From NCBI GenBank assembly GCA_963741305.1, contig CAVUHL010000003.1, positions 1,922,001-1,986,000 on the forward strand: a stretch of 64,000 nucleotides of DNA. The letters run 5' to 3'. Both the position numbers and the translations under genes were made by a program. The notes beneath the pieces are model-generated. The model was not told the DNA's origin. It searched no databases and was given only the letters and a program-made list of their open reading frames with translations. Each line of letters opens with the position of its first letter. The stretch's first letter is position 1. The DNA is from DATMER01 sp963741305. Its GTDB lineage: Bacteria; Acidobacteriota; Thermoanaerobaculia; Multivoradales; UBA5704. Of this stretch, positions 50,790 through 59,249 are shown piece after piece.

Positions 50790-52316
50790 ATGAGAAGACT
50801 GCTGCCGCTCGTGGCGATCGTGGCGCTCGCAGCGCTCGCCGAGCTCGCCGGCATTGCGCTGCTCGGTCAGCCGAGCGCTGCCCAGGAGCGGGCGGTGCCC
50901 GGCCATGTCTCCATGGAAGACCTGCAAAGCGGGGTCTGGTCGTTCGACCAGCTCCGCCGGGCCGGAGACCTCCTGTTCCGGGCCCGCTTCACGGTCCACG
51001 ATGGCGCGGGCCGGCCGGGAGCCACGGGCAATCCCAGCCCCACCCGCCGGCCCCTGGCCACCGCGCCGGAGTTCCTGCGCACGGCAGGCCCCGACGCGAG
51101 CTCCTGCGAGGGCTGCCACAACCAGCCGACCATCGGTGGCGCTGGCGACTTCGCGGTCAACGTCTTCGCGGGCACGACCTCCCGCGAGCCGGTGATCCTG
51201 TCCATCGATCCGGGGCTCTCCGCCGAGCGGGGGACCCCGCCGATGCACGGCGCCGGCGCCATCGAGCTGCTGGCGCGCGAGATGACGCGGCAGCTGCACA
51301 AGCTCCGCGCCGACACCATCGAGCAGGCGCGCCAGAAGGGCGAGCCGGTGCGCGTGGAGCTTCTCGCCAAGGGGGTCTCCTTCGGCTACATCACGGGCCA
51401 ACCGGACGGCAACTACAGCATGAACGAGATCGACGGCATCGACCGCGACCTGGTCGTGCGGCCCTGGGGCCAGAAGGGGATCGTGACCTCGCTGCGCACG
51501 TTCACCATCAACGCCATGAACCAGCATCACGGCATGCAGGCGGACGAGCGCTTCGGCCTGCGCCTCACCGGCAGCCCCGACTTCGACCGCGATGGGATCG
51601 GCGACGAGCTGACGGAAGGGGACATCACGGCCCTGGTCGTGTTCCAGGCCGGCCTCAACGTCCCGGGCCGCGTGATGCCGGCCGATCCGGCGCGCCGCCA
51701 GGAAGTGGCCCGCGGCGAGAAGCTCTTCGCCCAGGCGCAGTGCACCTCCTGCCACCTGCCGGAGCTGACCCTGGATTCCCCGGTCTTCTCGGAGCCGGGA
51801 CCCTTCAACCTCGAGGGCACCCTCAAGGCCCCGGAGGTGGAGCCCTACACCTTCGACCTCACCCGCGACATCCCCGCGCCGCGCCTGGAGAAAGGGCCGG
51901 GGGGCAAGGTGGTGGTCCGCGCCTACACCGACCTCAAGCGGCACCGGATCTGTGACAAGGAGAGGCCCTTCTTCTGCAACGAGACCCTGGTCCAGGGCTT
52001 CGCCCCCACCGACCGCTTCATCACCGCGCGCCTGTGGGGCGCCGGCAACACGCAACCCTACGGGCACCGCGGGGACCTGACCACGATGCGCGAGGCCATC
52101 CTGCACCACGGCGGGGAGGCCCGCAGGTCGCGCATGCTGTTCGAGGAGCTGGCGCGTGAGGATCAGCGCGCCGTCGTCGAGTTCCTCAAGTCGATGCAGA
52201 TCCTCCCCGACGGTTCGCCGGCCGTGGTCGAGGAGAAGGCGGAGCCGCCGCTGCCCTATGCCGGGACGCGTTCGCGGTCCGGCGCCACGATTCAGTCCGG
52301 AGGAGGTGGGCAATGA
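50790..52316 (+). CDS. Di-heme oxidoreductase (DHOR/DUF1111-type thiol oxidoreductase family)
   Basis: A 508-aa protein with signal peptide (LLPLVAIVALAALAELAGIALL). Two c-type heme sites: CEGCH at about 106-110 and CTSCH at about 317-321. The C-terminal RLWGAGNTQPYGHRGDLTTMREAILHHGGEA is the hallmark of this family, which is related to MauG/di-heme peroxidases. It would act in the periplasm in oxidation using peroxide or as an electron acceptor; the natural substrate is not established. Its stop overlaps the next start (ATGA). Confidence 0.9.
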   Translation: MRRLLPLVAIVALAALAELAGIALLGQPSAAQERAVPGHVSMEDLQSGVWSFDQLRRAGDLLFRARFTVHDGAGRPGATGNPSPTRRPLATAPEFLRTAGPDASSCEGCHNQPTIGGAGDFAVNVFAGTTSREPVILSIDPGLSAERGTPPMHGAGAIELLAREMTRQLHKLRADTIEQARQKGEPVRVELLAKGVSFGYITGQPDGNYSMNEIDGIDRDLVVRPWGQKGIVTSLRTFTINAMNQHHGMQADERFGLRLTGSPDFDRDGIGDELTEGDITALVVFQAGLNVPGRVMPADPARRQEVARGEKLFAQAQCTSCHLPELTLDSPVFSEPGPFNLEGTLKAPEVEPYTFDLTRDIPAPRLEKGPGGKVVVRAYTDLKRHRICDKERPFFCNETLVQGFAPTDRFITARLWGAGNTQPYGHRGDLTTMREAILHHGGEARRSRMLFEELAREDQRAVVEFLKSMQILPDGSPAVVEEKAEPPLPYAGTRSRSGATIQSGGGGQ

Positions 52317-52885
52317 AGAGACCGACAGGAAGCATCTTCCTGGGCCTGCTCGTCTGCGGGCTCCTCACGCCGCCAGCGGCGGAAGCGGAGGACTGCTCGC
52401 GTGAGCTCGCACGGGCCCGGTCCGCTCTCCTGCGTACGCAGCGCTCGCAAGCCCGGGCCGGCATCGCCGTGCTGCGCATCACCTCGGAGCTGAGGAGCGT
52501 GGGGCTGTCCTCCGCGGTGCCGCTCGCCGCGGGGACGGACCCCGCGTCCGCCGCTCCGGGGGCGGACGCCGACGTCCAGGCGCTGGCGCTCGCGGCCTGG
52601 GAGATCAAGCGCCAGACCGTGGAGCGGAGCCGGAGGGCTCTGGCCCTCATGGAGCCTTACGAAATGCGGCAGCTCCCTGCCCTCGAGCTGGGACCCAGGG
52701 GGCTTCCTGATCAGGAGCAGGAGCTCCTCAAACCGGCGGGTGAGGAGGCACTGACCTGCCGGGCATGGATCTTCTACGCCCAGCGGGCGGCGTTCCGGGC
52801 GGAGCAGTCCGCCCAACTCGCCGAGGTGGCTGCCGATCAGGCCGTCGCCCTGGCCAAGCTCGAGCGCGACAAGCTTGGCCATTGA
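52313..52885 (+). CDS. Small exported helical protein, unknown
   Basis: A 190-aa protein with AGGAGGTG before the ATG and signal peptide MKRPTGSIFLGLLVCGLLTPPAAEA. Not recognised. Mature part is mostly helical with many Arg/Glu/Ala (ELARARSALLRTQRSQARAG) and three Cys: one at the mature N-terminus, one in LTCRAW, none in CxxCH arrangement. It could be a partner or chaperone for the preceding di-heme protein. Start overlaps the upstream stop and its end overlaps the next start, so it belongs to the same operon. Confidence 0.75.
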   Translation: MKRPTGSIFLGLLVCGLLTPPAAEAEDCSRELARARSALLRTQRSQARAGIAVLRITSELRSVGLSSAVPLAAGTDPASAAPGADADVQALALAAWEIKRQTVERSRRALALMEPYEMRQLPALELGPRGLPDQEQELLKPAGEEALTCRAWIFYAQRAAFRAEQSAQLAEVAADQAVALAKLERDKLGH

Positions 52886-55517
52886 GCTTGCCTCGGCCCT
52901 GGTCCTCGCTGCTGTCCTCGCCGGCGTGCCGGGCTCATGCTCCTGGGTGCCGCTCGGACCTTTCGCCGTCCCGAAAGGCGAAGGGTACGACGGCACCCGC
53001 GTCCCGGTGAGCGGGCGGGTCTCCTCGCTCGCGCTGGATCCCGGCGACCCCTCGGTCCTCTATCTCGGCTCGGCCCTGGGAGGAGTGTGGAGGAGCCAGG
53101 ACGCCGGAGGGACCTGGCTCCCGGTATCCGACGGCGAGGCCTCGCTCGCGATCGGGGCCCTGGCCGTGGACCCGGTCCAGGCCGGGCTCGTCTACGCCGG
53201 CACGGGGGAGGCCAACCTCGCGTTCCGGGAGCAGTTCGTCCAGGACGACCGGCCGCTCTCCGGGCACCGCGGCCGGGGCGTGCTCAAGAGCACGGACGGC
53301 GGACGGTCCTGGCGCCTCTTCGGCGAGCAGGCTTTGCAGGGCCTCGCCTTCGCCGAAATGTCGGTCAGCCCTCACCAGCCCTCCCTGCTGCTGGCAGCGA
53401 CGACCGGCGGGCTCTTCCGCAGCCTGGACCGCGGGGAGTCCTGGAGCCGGCTGGAGCGGGGCCTGCCTGCCGCGGCCCCCCAGGCGCCCCAGGCAATGGC
53501 CACCTCCGTGGCCTTCCACCCCGGCGACCCGGACGTGGCGTACGCCGCCTTCTGGGGCAAGGGGGTCTACCGCAGCGATGACGTCCGCAGCCCCGCTCCC
53601 GCGTGGAAGCAGCTCTTCGGCGGCCTGCCGCTCTCCAACCTGAGCCGGACCGGCCTGGCGGTGTCGCCGGCCGAGCCGGATACGCTGTACGCCCTGGCGG
53701 CCACCGCCGACAGCGACCTGCGCGGCTTCTACGCGTCGGAGGACCGCGGAGAGTCGTGGGATCAGGTGGCCGGGGCCCCCGACCTCATGCAGGGGCAGGG
53801 TTTTTTCAACCTGCTGCTCGCCGCACACCCCGTGCAGAAAGGGGTGGTCTACCTCGGCGGCTCGGGGCGCCGGCAGGAGCACCCGAGCAGCCTCTACCGG
53901 GGCTCCCGGGTCAACGGCCAGTGGCGCTTCACCCCGCTGGGCTCGGAGCTGCACATCGACCTCCACACCCTGGCCTTCGACCCGCGGGATCCGGACGTGG
54001 CCTTCGTGGGCACCGACGGCGGGGTCTGGCGCACCCGCGATGGCGGCCGGACCTGGGACGCCCGCAACGCGGGGCTGGCCACGCTCCAGTTCACCCGCAT
54101 CGACCAGCACCCGGCCTCGGGGGCTTTCCTGATCGGGGGCACGCAGGACAACGGGACGCTCCTGTTCCGCGGCGGCCCCGTCTGGGACCAGGGAGACAAC
54201 GGCGACGGCGGCTTCGTGGCCGTGGACCCCGCGCGGCCCGAGGTGGTCTACAACGAGTTCACGCTGCACAAGATCGCCCGTTCCGAGCAGGCCGGCGCAT
54301 ACGGCTCCTTCGTGCCCATCTACCCCGAGGTCCGGGGCGGGCGCTCGGCCTTCCTGGCCCCGTTCGCGCTCGACCCGGAGAGCCCCGGAGTCCTCGCGCT
54401 CGGCCTCGAGCGCGTCCATCGCTCGACCGATTCAGGCCGCAGCTGGGAGGCGCTCACCATCGACCTCTCGCGCGGCTGGACCTCGCGGCAGAAGGTCAAC
54501 GCGATCTCGTCCCTGCTCTACGCGCGGCGGGACCTCATGTACGTCGGGACTTCGGACGGCAAGGTGTGGCGGCTGACGGAGTCGGAAGGCGTCTGGCGTA
54601 CGGACGACCTGACGGCGCAGCCGGACGCCCCCCCGGGGCAACGCTACGTCACTGACCTCGCTCTTACCCAGGATTTTCTGTACGTCGCCTTCGACGGCGA
54701 GGCAGGATCCGGTCTCTGGCTGCATCATGGCGGCGGTTGGCGCGCTCTCGCGCTGCCGGAGGCCCAGGTCTTCGCCGTCGAGGTGGAGCCGCGGGACCCG
54801 GCCGTGATTTACGCCGGGACCGCGCAGGGGCTGTACCGCAGCCGAGACGCGGGTGCGACCTGGAGCGCCTTCGACGAGGGGTTGCCGCGCACCAGCGTCT
54901 TCGACCTGCAGCGCCATCGCACCCTGCCCCTGCTGCGGGCTGCGACGCACGGACGGGGGGTCTGGGAGAGGGACGTCTCGGGCCGCACCTGTCCTCCCGT
55001 GGAGCTCTACCTGCGGGACGGCCCTCTGGACCAGGGGCGCGGGACGGAGGGGCCGGAGCCTCCACCGGACTCGCCGGGGACCTCCCCTGACATCAAGGTC
55101 GTGCCGGCCTCGCAGGCCCCGAAAGAGGTCGGCTTCGTCGAGTTCTGGGAGGCGGCCGAGGCACCCGTCCGGCCGGGAGAGCCTCACCGCATCCTGGTGC
55201 AGGTGGGCAACCGCGGACCGGTGCCTTCCGGGGCACGGGTGCGGCTCTTCCTGGCCTCCGGGCGCGCTGCGCCACGTCTGCCGGCGAATCTGCCCTCCCT
55301 TGGGAGCCAGGGAGATTGGCGGCTGCTCGGCGAGGTCGCGCTGGATGCCGTGACGCAGGTCCGGCCCGGTGTCGCCGTGCTCGACTGGGTCCCTGACTCG
55401 CGGCTGTCAGGGCAAATCCATCTCCTTGCCGTGGTCGATGCGCCGTCCGACCCTCTGCGCTCTCAGCGCCAGGTTGCCTCGAGGACTTTTCCGCCTCTGA
55501 CCGCGGCGCGGCAGTGA
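52875..55517 (+). CDS. Exported Asp-box (BNR/sortilin-type) beta-propeller protein
   Basis: An 880-aa protein from TTG 52875, overlapping the previous gene by 11 bases; no ATG is close. A signal peptide with a possible lipobox follows (ALVLAAVLAGVPGSC). At least seven Asp boxes (SxDxGxTW): SQDAGGTW, STDGGRSW, SLDRGESW, SEDRGESW, TRDGGRTW, STDSGRSW and SRDAGATW. They form one or two beta-propellers as in sialidase/VPS10-like and photosynthesis-assembly YCF48-like proteins. The C-terminal 200 residues are a Pro-rich linker plus an Ig-like beta domain. No catalytic residues of sialidases were recognised, so binding rather than hydrolysis is favoured. Last gene of the operon. Confidence 0.88.
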   Translation: MAIELASALVLAAVLAGVPGSCSWVPLGPFAVPKGEGYDGTRVPVSGRVSSLALDPGDPSVLYLGSALGGVWRSQDAGGTWLPVSDGEASLAIGALAVDPVQAGLVYAGTGEANLAFREQFVQDDRPLSGHRGRGVLKSTDGGRSWRLFGEQALQGLAFAEMSVSPHQPSLLLAATTGGLFRSLDRGESWSRLERGLPAAAPQAPQAMATSVAFHPGDPDVAYAAFWGKGVYRSDDVRSPAPAWKQLFGGLPLSNLSRTGLAVSPAEPDTLYALAATADSDLRGFYASEDRGESWDQVAGAPDLMQGQGFFNLLLAAHPVQKGVVYLGGSGRRQEHPSSLYRGSRVNGQWRFTPLGSELHIDLHTLAFDPRDPDVAFVGTDGGVWRTRDGGRTWDARNAGLATLQFTRIDQHPASGAFLIGGTQDNGTLLFRGGPVWDQGDNGDGGFVAVDPARPEVVYNEFTLHKIARSEQAGAYGSFVPIYPEVRGGRSAFLAPFALDPESPGVLALGLERVHRSTDSGRSWEALTIDLSRGWTSRQKVNAISSLLYARRDLMYVGTSDGKVWRLTESEGVWRTDDLTAQPDAPPGQRYVTDLALTQDFLYVAFDGEAGSGLWLHHGGGWRALALPEAQVFAVEVEPRDPAVIYAGTAQGLYRSRDAGATWSAFDEGLPRTSVFDLQRHRTLPLLRAATHGRGVWERDVSGRTCPPVELYLRDGPLDQGRGTEGPEPPPDSPGTSPDIKVVPASQAPKEVGFVEFWEAAEAPVRPGEPHRILVQVGNRGPVPSGARVRLFLASGRAAPRLPANLPSLGSQGDWRLLGEVALDAVTQVRPGVAVLDWVPDSRLSGQIHLLAVVDAPSDPLRSQRQVASRTFPPLTAARQ

Positions 55518-55770
55518 GACGCCTCCTCCCTTCGGCTAGACGCCTCCCCTCCCGGGTAGACGCCTCCTCCCTTCGGCTAGACGCCTCCCCTCCCGGGTAG
55601 ACGCCTCCTCCCTTCAGCTAGACGCTTCCCCTCCCGGGTAGACGCCTCTCCCCATCGAGTAGACCCTCTGTCCGCCGGGTAGACGCCTCTCCTCCTCGGG
55701 TAGACCGCTCTACCCAACGTCTAGACCCTCTGCTCGGCGGCTAGACCCTCTACGCGACGGGGAGACCCGG
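55518..55770. repeat. Array D: alternating 21- and 20-bp repeats filling the gap
   Basis: It begins directly after the propeller stop (55517) and runs to the stop of the XRE/TPR gene (55771). Units start GACGCC or GACCC and end GGCTA or GGGTA. Lengths alternate 21, 20, 21, 20 in the first half (a 41-bp higher-order unit occurring twice almost unchanged), then become irregular. Shares GGGTAGA with array A rather than the CGTAC core of arrays B and C. Confidence 0.82.
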
Positions 55771-57198
55771 CTACCCGGCGAACCGCAGTCCTGGATCGTG
55801 CCTGGCGCGGAAAAGGAAGCTCAGCACCCGCCGGGCGAAGCCGGCAGTGGCCTGTTCGCGGTCCACCGCTTCCTGGAAGAGCCGCAGGGCCTTCAGGGCT
55901 TCGAGATGTACGCCCCCGGCTTCGAAGGCGGCGGCCAGCGCCGGGGTCAGGGCTTTCACCTCGGCCGTGCGGCCCTCTTCGAGCAGCAGGCCCGCCAGCT
56001 CCTGCCGGGCGAGCGCCGCGTCGTACCACAGTACTTTCTCCTCGAACTTCCCGATGGCCTGCTCCAGGTAGAACCGGGCCGCCGCGCGCCGGCCCAGCCC
56101 GGCATGGATGCGCCCTTCCAGGCCCAGGACGCGAATCAGCTCGATCTCGTCGCCTCTTTCGGTGGCAAGCTGCCGCACGGAATCCAGGTGCTCCGTGGCC
56201 TCCTCGAACCGCGAAAGGTGGGCCAGGTTGATCGCGAGGTTGTACCGCCACATGTAGGAGAGCCGCGCGTCGCCTTCGCGCGCCACGTGGGGCTCTGCCT
56301 TCTCGAGCGCCTCGATCGCCTGCCCGTACTCGCCCATGACCTCCAGCGTGAAGCCCTTCTTGATCAGGGCGCGCGCTTGGCACCACCCCACGGTGGCCGC
56401 ATCGTCGAGCAGCTTCAAAGCCGGCTTGAATCGCCGCTCGTCGCGGCATAGCGATCCCTCCAGGTCGAGCAGGAGCCCCGGGTCGAGCACGCCGTAGGGA
56501 TCCGATCCGATCTTGTCGAGGCGCTTCGCCTCTTCAAACGCCGCCCTGGCCTCCCTCAGCCTCCCGGTACACCGCAGCACATTGGCCCGGTAAGCCACAG
56601 CGCGGCTCTTGATGGCCTCCGGCCACCCTTTTGGACCCTCGACGAGCAACGCGAACTCCTCGGCCAGTTGAGCACATTCGGAAGCCTCGCCATGATCCCT
56701 GGAGGCAGCCAGCTCCGATGCCACGCCGGCCTCCAGGCAGAGCGCCCAGGCGTGGTAGTCCCTGCCCAGGCGGACCACGGCCGCTCGCTGGGCCGCCGTC
56801 AGCTTCGCGAGCCGCGGCAACTGCTCCCGGGCCTGCAGGCGGTCCTCGTGCCTTGGCGGGCCGGGCTGCGGCGGCAGGCCGAGCAGGCGCTGCACGAGCT
56901 GGTTGGCCGAGTCCTCGGCGGTTTTCCCGGCCTCGGCGAGGACGTCGTCCACTCCCTGGCCAGGCCGTAGCCGCTTCCGCCCGTGGCGCTCCCGGAGGTC
57001 GAGGACCTCTTCGGCCCATTCGAGCGTAAGGCCGGCCGCCTCCGCCGCCCGCTGCACCTGCTCGGGAGCCGGGACGGGCTCGCCGAGCTCCCACTGCGCG
57101 AGGGTGCTCGCTTCGACTCCCATGAGCTGGGCGAGCTCCTTCTGGGTCTTGCCCAAGGCCGCCCGGAAGAGACGGATCTTGATGCACTCGCGGTTCAT
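55771..57198 (-). CDS. XRE-family regulator with TPR-like C-terminal domain (paralog 1)
   Basis: A 475-aa protein. ATG 57198 has GGAGGAGAA upstream; an earlier in-frame codon is rejected. The XRE helix-turn-helix lies in residues 1-60 (RAALGKTQKELAQLMGVEASTLAQWELG). After a charged linker, about 110-475 is all-helical with TPR-like pairs (NVLRCTGRLREARAAFEEAKR, LIKKGFTLEVMGEYGQAIEALEKAEP, NLAINLAHLSRFEEATEHLDSV). The architecture matches RRNPP-type regulators, where the TPR domain binds a small peptide. The adjacent divergent gene encodes an exported 66-aa peptide, and a paralog follows it, supporting a signalling role (inference). Confidence 0.87.
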   Translation of the reverse strand: MNRECIKIRLFRAALGKTQKELAQLMGVEASTLAQWELGEPVPAPEQVQRAAEAAGLTLEWAEEVLDLRERHGRKRLRPGQGVDDVLAEAGKTAEDSANQLVQRLLGLPPQPGPPRHEDRLQAREQLPRLAKLTAAQRAAVVRLGRDYHAWALCLEAGVASELAASRDHGEASECAQLAEEFALLVEGPKGWPEAIKSRAVAYRANVLRCTGRLREARAAFEEAKRLDKIGSDPYGVLDPGLLLDLEGSLCRDERRFKPALKLLDDAATVGWCQARALIKKGFTLEVMGEYGQAIEALEKAEPHVAREGDARLSYMWRYNLAINLAHLSRFEEATEHLDSVRQLATERGDEIELIRVLGLEGRIHAGLGRRAAARFYLEQAIGKFEEKVLWYDAALARQELAGLLLEEGRTAEVKALTPALAAAFEAGGVHLEALKALRLFQEAVDREQATAGFARRVLSFLFRARHDPGLRFAG

Positions 57199-57305
57199 CG
57201 TTTCTCCTCCCACTAGCACGGGACTACGAAAAATCACAAACTTGGCCAGCGCGGCCCGCCCGGGCCAGATCGGTCCGCTCCCGGAGCCGCGCCGGAGGCT
57301 CAAAC

Positions 57306-57506
57306 ATGCGCAAAGCTCTCGTCGTCCTCTCCCTTACCGCCGCCCTTGCCGCGGGCCGGCCCGGCCTGCTGGGCCAGGCCTGGTCACTCCTCACCACCGT
57401 CTGGGAGCAGGCGGGCTTCGGCATGGACCCGAGTGGCGATCCAAAACCGACCGCGCAGACCGACGAAGGTTTCGGGATGGACCCGAGCGGCAAGCCCGGC
57501 TCATGA
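57306..57506 (+). CDS. Exported small peptide with duplicated GFGMDPSG motif
   Basis: A 66-aa product with an excellent ribosome site (GGAGG at 57294-57298, seven bases from ATG). The signal peptide is MRKALVVLSLTAALAAG-like. After it stands a Trp/Leu helix (AWSLLTTVWEQ), then GFGMDPSGDP (37-46), a short linker, and GFGMDPSGKP (55-64). A repeated short motif at the C-terminus of an exported precursor looks like a multi-copy signal peptide. It is divergent from the XRE/TPR gene (107 bp apart) and ends overlapping the second XRE/TPR gene by six bases. No known family. Confidence 0.75.
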   Translation: MRKALVVLSLTAALAAGRPGLLGQAWSLLTTVWEQAGFGMDPSGDPKPTAQTDEGFGMDPSGKPGS

Positions 57507-58973
57507 CTTGAACTGGAGGCCCTGGTCGTGCCGGGCTCGATACAGGAACCGCAAGATGCGGGCGGCGAGCTCGTCGTCTGCGGTATCGTCCTCTGCCGCC
57601 TCGCGGAAGAGCTGCAGGGCGGCCAGGGCCTCCAGGTGTACTTTCCTGGAAGCGAAGACCTCGGTCAGCTTCGGGGTCAGGGCTTTGACCTCGGTCTTGT
57701 TGCCTTCGCGCAGCAGCAGGACGGCGAGTTCCATGAGCGCGATGGCCACGTCGTACCACATCTTCTGGCGCGCGAACTGGCGCATCGCGAGCTCCAGCAG
57801 CGCGCGCGCCTCCCTCGGACGGCCGAGGCCTGCCGCGATCCGGGCCCGGAGACCGTTCACCCGCGGGATCTCGGTCTCGTCCCGTCTTGAGATGACGATC
57901 TCGTACACCTCCTGCACAAGCTCCCTGGCCTCGGAGTACCTGCCGAGCTCGATGAAGGAAGCGGCGAGGTTGTGGCGGAGCATGTAGAAGAGCCGCGGAG
58001 CAGCCTGCCGGTCGACCAGGGGCTCGGCCTCGCGAAGTGCTTCGATGGACTGCTCTTGCTCGCCCATGAGCTCCAAGGTGAAGGCTCTCTTGATGAGCAC
58101 GTGCGCTGGGCGGTGGCTGATCGGCCGGGCTTCCTCGAGGCGGTCGAGCGCCTCATCGAGCAGGCGCTGATCCCGGCGCAGCGAGGCTTCGAGGTCCAGC
58201 AACCGGCCAGGATCGAGCACGTGATCGGGGTCTGAGCCTGTCTGCCACAGGCGTTTGGGTTCGTCGAGGGCGGCGTCCGCCAATTCCAACTCGCCAGCGA
58301 CGCGCAACGAATTCGGCTTGCAAGCAGCAGCGTAGCCCCGGACTGATCGGAGCCAGCCTTCGGGTCCCCGAACCCGCTCGGCGATTTCCACGGCGATCTG
58401 CGACCAGAAGGCAGATTCTTCGATGCTTCGTGAGGCGGCCTCTTCCGATTCGTCCGCCACGACCTCCATCAACGCCCAGTGCTGGTACTCGGCGCACTCC
58501 TGGACCACGGCGAGCCGCTCGTCGCCGGTCTCGAGCGCCTTGAGGGCCTGGAGCTGCAGGCGGGCGAACCAGCGCAGGGGCTCGCGATGGGCGGGCTCGG
58601 GATAACCGTCCAAAGGCGGGAGGTCGCGAAGCCGGCGGGCGAGTTGGAAATAGAGAGAGCGGCGCGCCTGGCTCTCGTGGAAGAGGGCCATCTCGATCTC
58701 GTCGCGCTCCTCGGGGGGCGGTTCGCCCGGTTGGTTCAAGGACTCCATGGCCTCCAGCCAGCCCGCGGTGACCGTAGCGTGGGCGGGCCGGGCCTTGAGG
58801 GCGGCCATCGTCTCGCGGAACGTGTCCTCGTCGATGGGAGCCCTGTCCTGCTTGGAGAGCAGGTAGTAGGCCGACTTGCGGCCGATCAGGGCGGCCACGA
58901 CCTTCTGGATCAGCCCCATGAAGAGGACAATGAACTTGAGGACTCGCTGGCGCAGCTCCGGCCGGATCGTCAT
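57501..58973 (-). CDS. XRE/TPR regulator paralog 2 with degenerate DNA-binding domain
   Basis: A 490-aa protein, colinear with paralog 1 over its whole length (shared: LIKRAFTLELMGEQEQSIEALREAEP, MLRHNLAASFIELGRYSEARE, RILRFLYRARHDQGLQF). Its N-terminus (RVLKFIVLFMGLIQKVVAALIGRKSAYYLLSKQ) aligns to an XRE domain in outline but has unusual hydrophobic replacements where DNA contacts are expected, so it may no longer bind DNA. It could be a decoy receptor or a heterodimer partner. Ribosome site GCGGAG nine bases before ATG. Upstream GTGATTTT is also found upstream of paralog 1. Confidence 0.83.
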   Translation of the reverse strand: MTIRPELRQRVLKFIVLFMGLIQKVVAALIGRKSAYYLLSKQDRAPIDEDTFRETMAALKARPAHATVTAGWLEAMESLNQPGEPPPEERDEIEMALFHESQARRSLYFQLARRLRDLPPLDGYPEPAHREPLRWFARLQLQALKALETGDERLAVVQECAEYQHWALMEVVADESEEAASRSIEESAFWSQIAVEIAERVRGPEGWLRSVRGYAAACKPNSLRVAGELELADAALDEPKRLWQTGSDPDHVLDPGRLLDLEASLRRDQRLLDEALDRLEEARPISHRPAHVLIKRAFTLELMGEQEQSIEALREAEPLVDRQAAPRLFYMLRHNLAASFIELGRYSEARELVQEVYEIVISRRDETEIPRVNGLRARIAAGLGRPREARALLELAMRQFARQKMWYDVAIALMELAVLLLREGNKTEVKALTPKLTEVFASRKVHLEALAALQLFREAAEDDTADDELAARILRFLYRARHDQGLQFKS

Positions 58974-59171
58974 GCGATCAGTCTCCGCAAAATCACACTC
59001 CCTCGGGCACGCCGCAGGATACTTGTGCTTTCACAAAAAAGCGAGGGAGATGCGCCCGGAATTTAACAGAAGTGCATGCCGGCTCCGAAAGGAGCGGCGG
59101 ACAGCGCAGAAACGTCGCCAGAATCCGGATTCTGGAGAATCTGCGTCGCCAGCGGGTCGCGCGCGGTGACC

Positions 59172-59187
59172 CGGCACGAGTCCTGCA
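59172..59187 (+). promoter_or_regulatory. Candidate sigma-54 promoter of the lipoprotein gene
   Basis: CGGCACGAGTCCTGCA matches the -24/-12 rule GG-N10-GC (GG 59173-59174, GC 59185-59186) with one or two changes from the best form. It lies about 63 bases upstream of ATG 59250. No sigma-54 activator is encoded nearby, so this is tentative. The rest of the 276-bp gap shows no gene. Confidence 0.35.
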
Positions 59188-59249
59188 ACTACCTCCAGCG
59201 GGCGAGATGGGCGTGAAGAGTGGAAGAAACACTTACTGGAGGTAAATAA

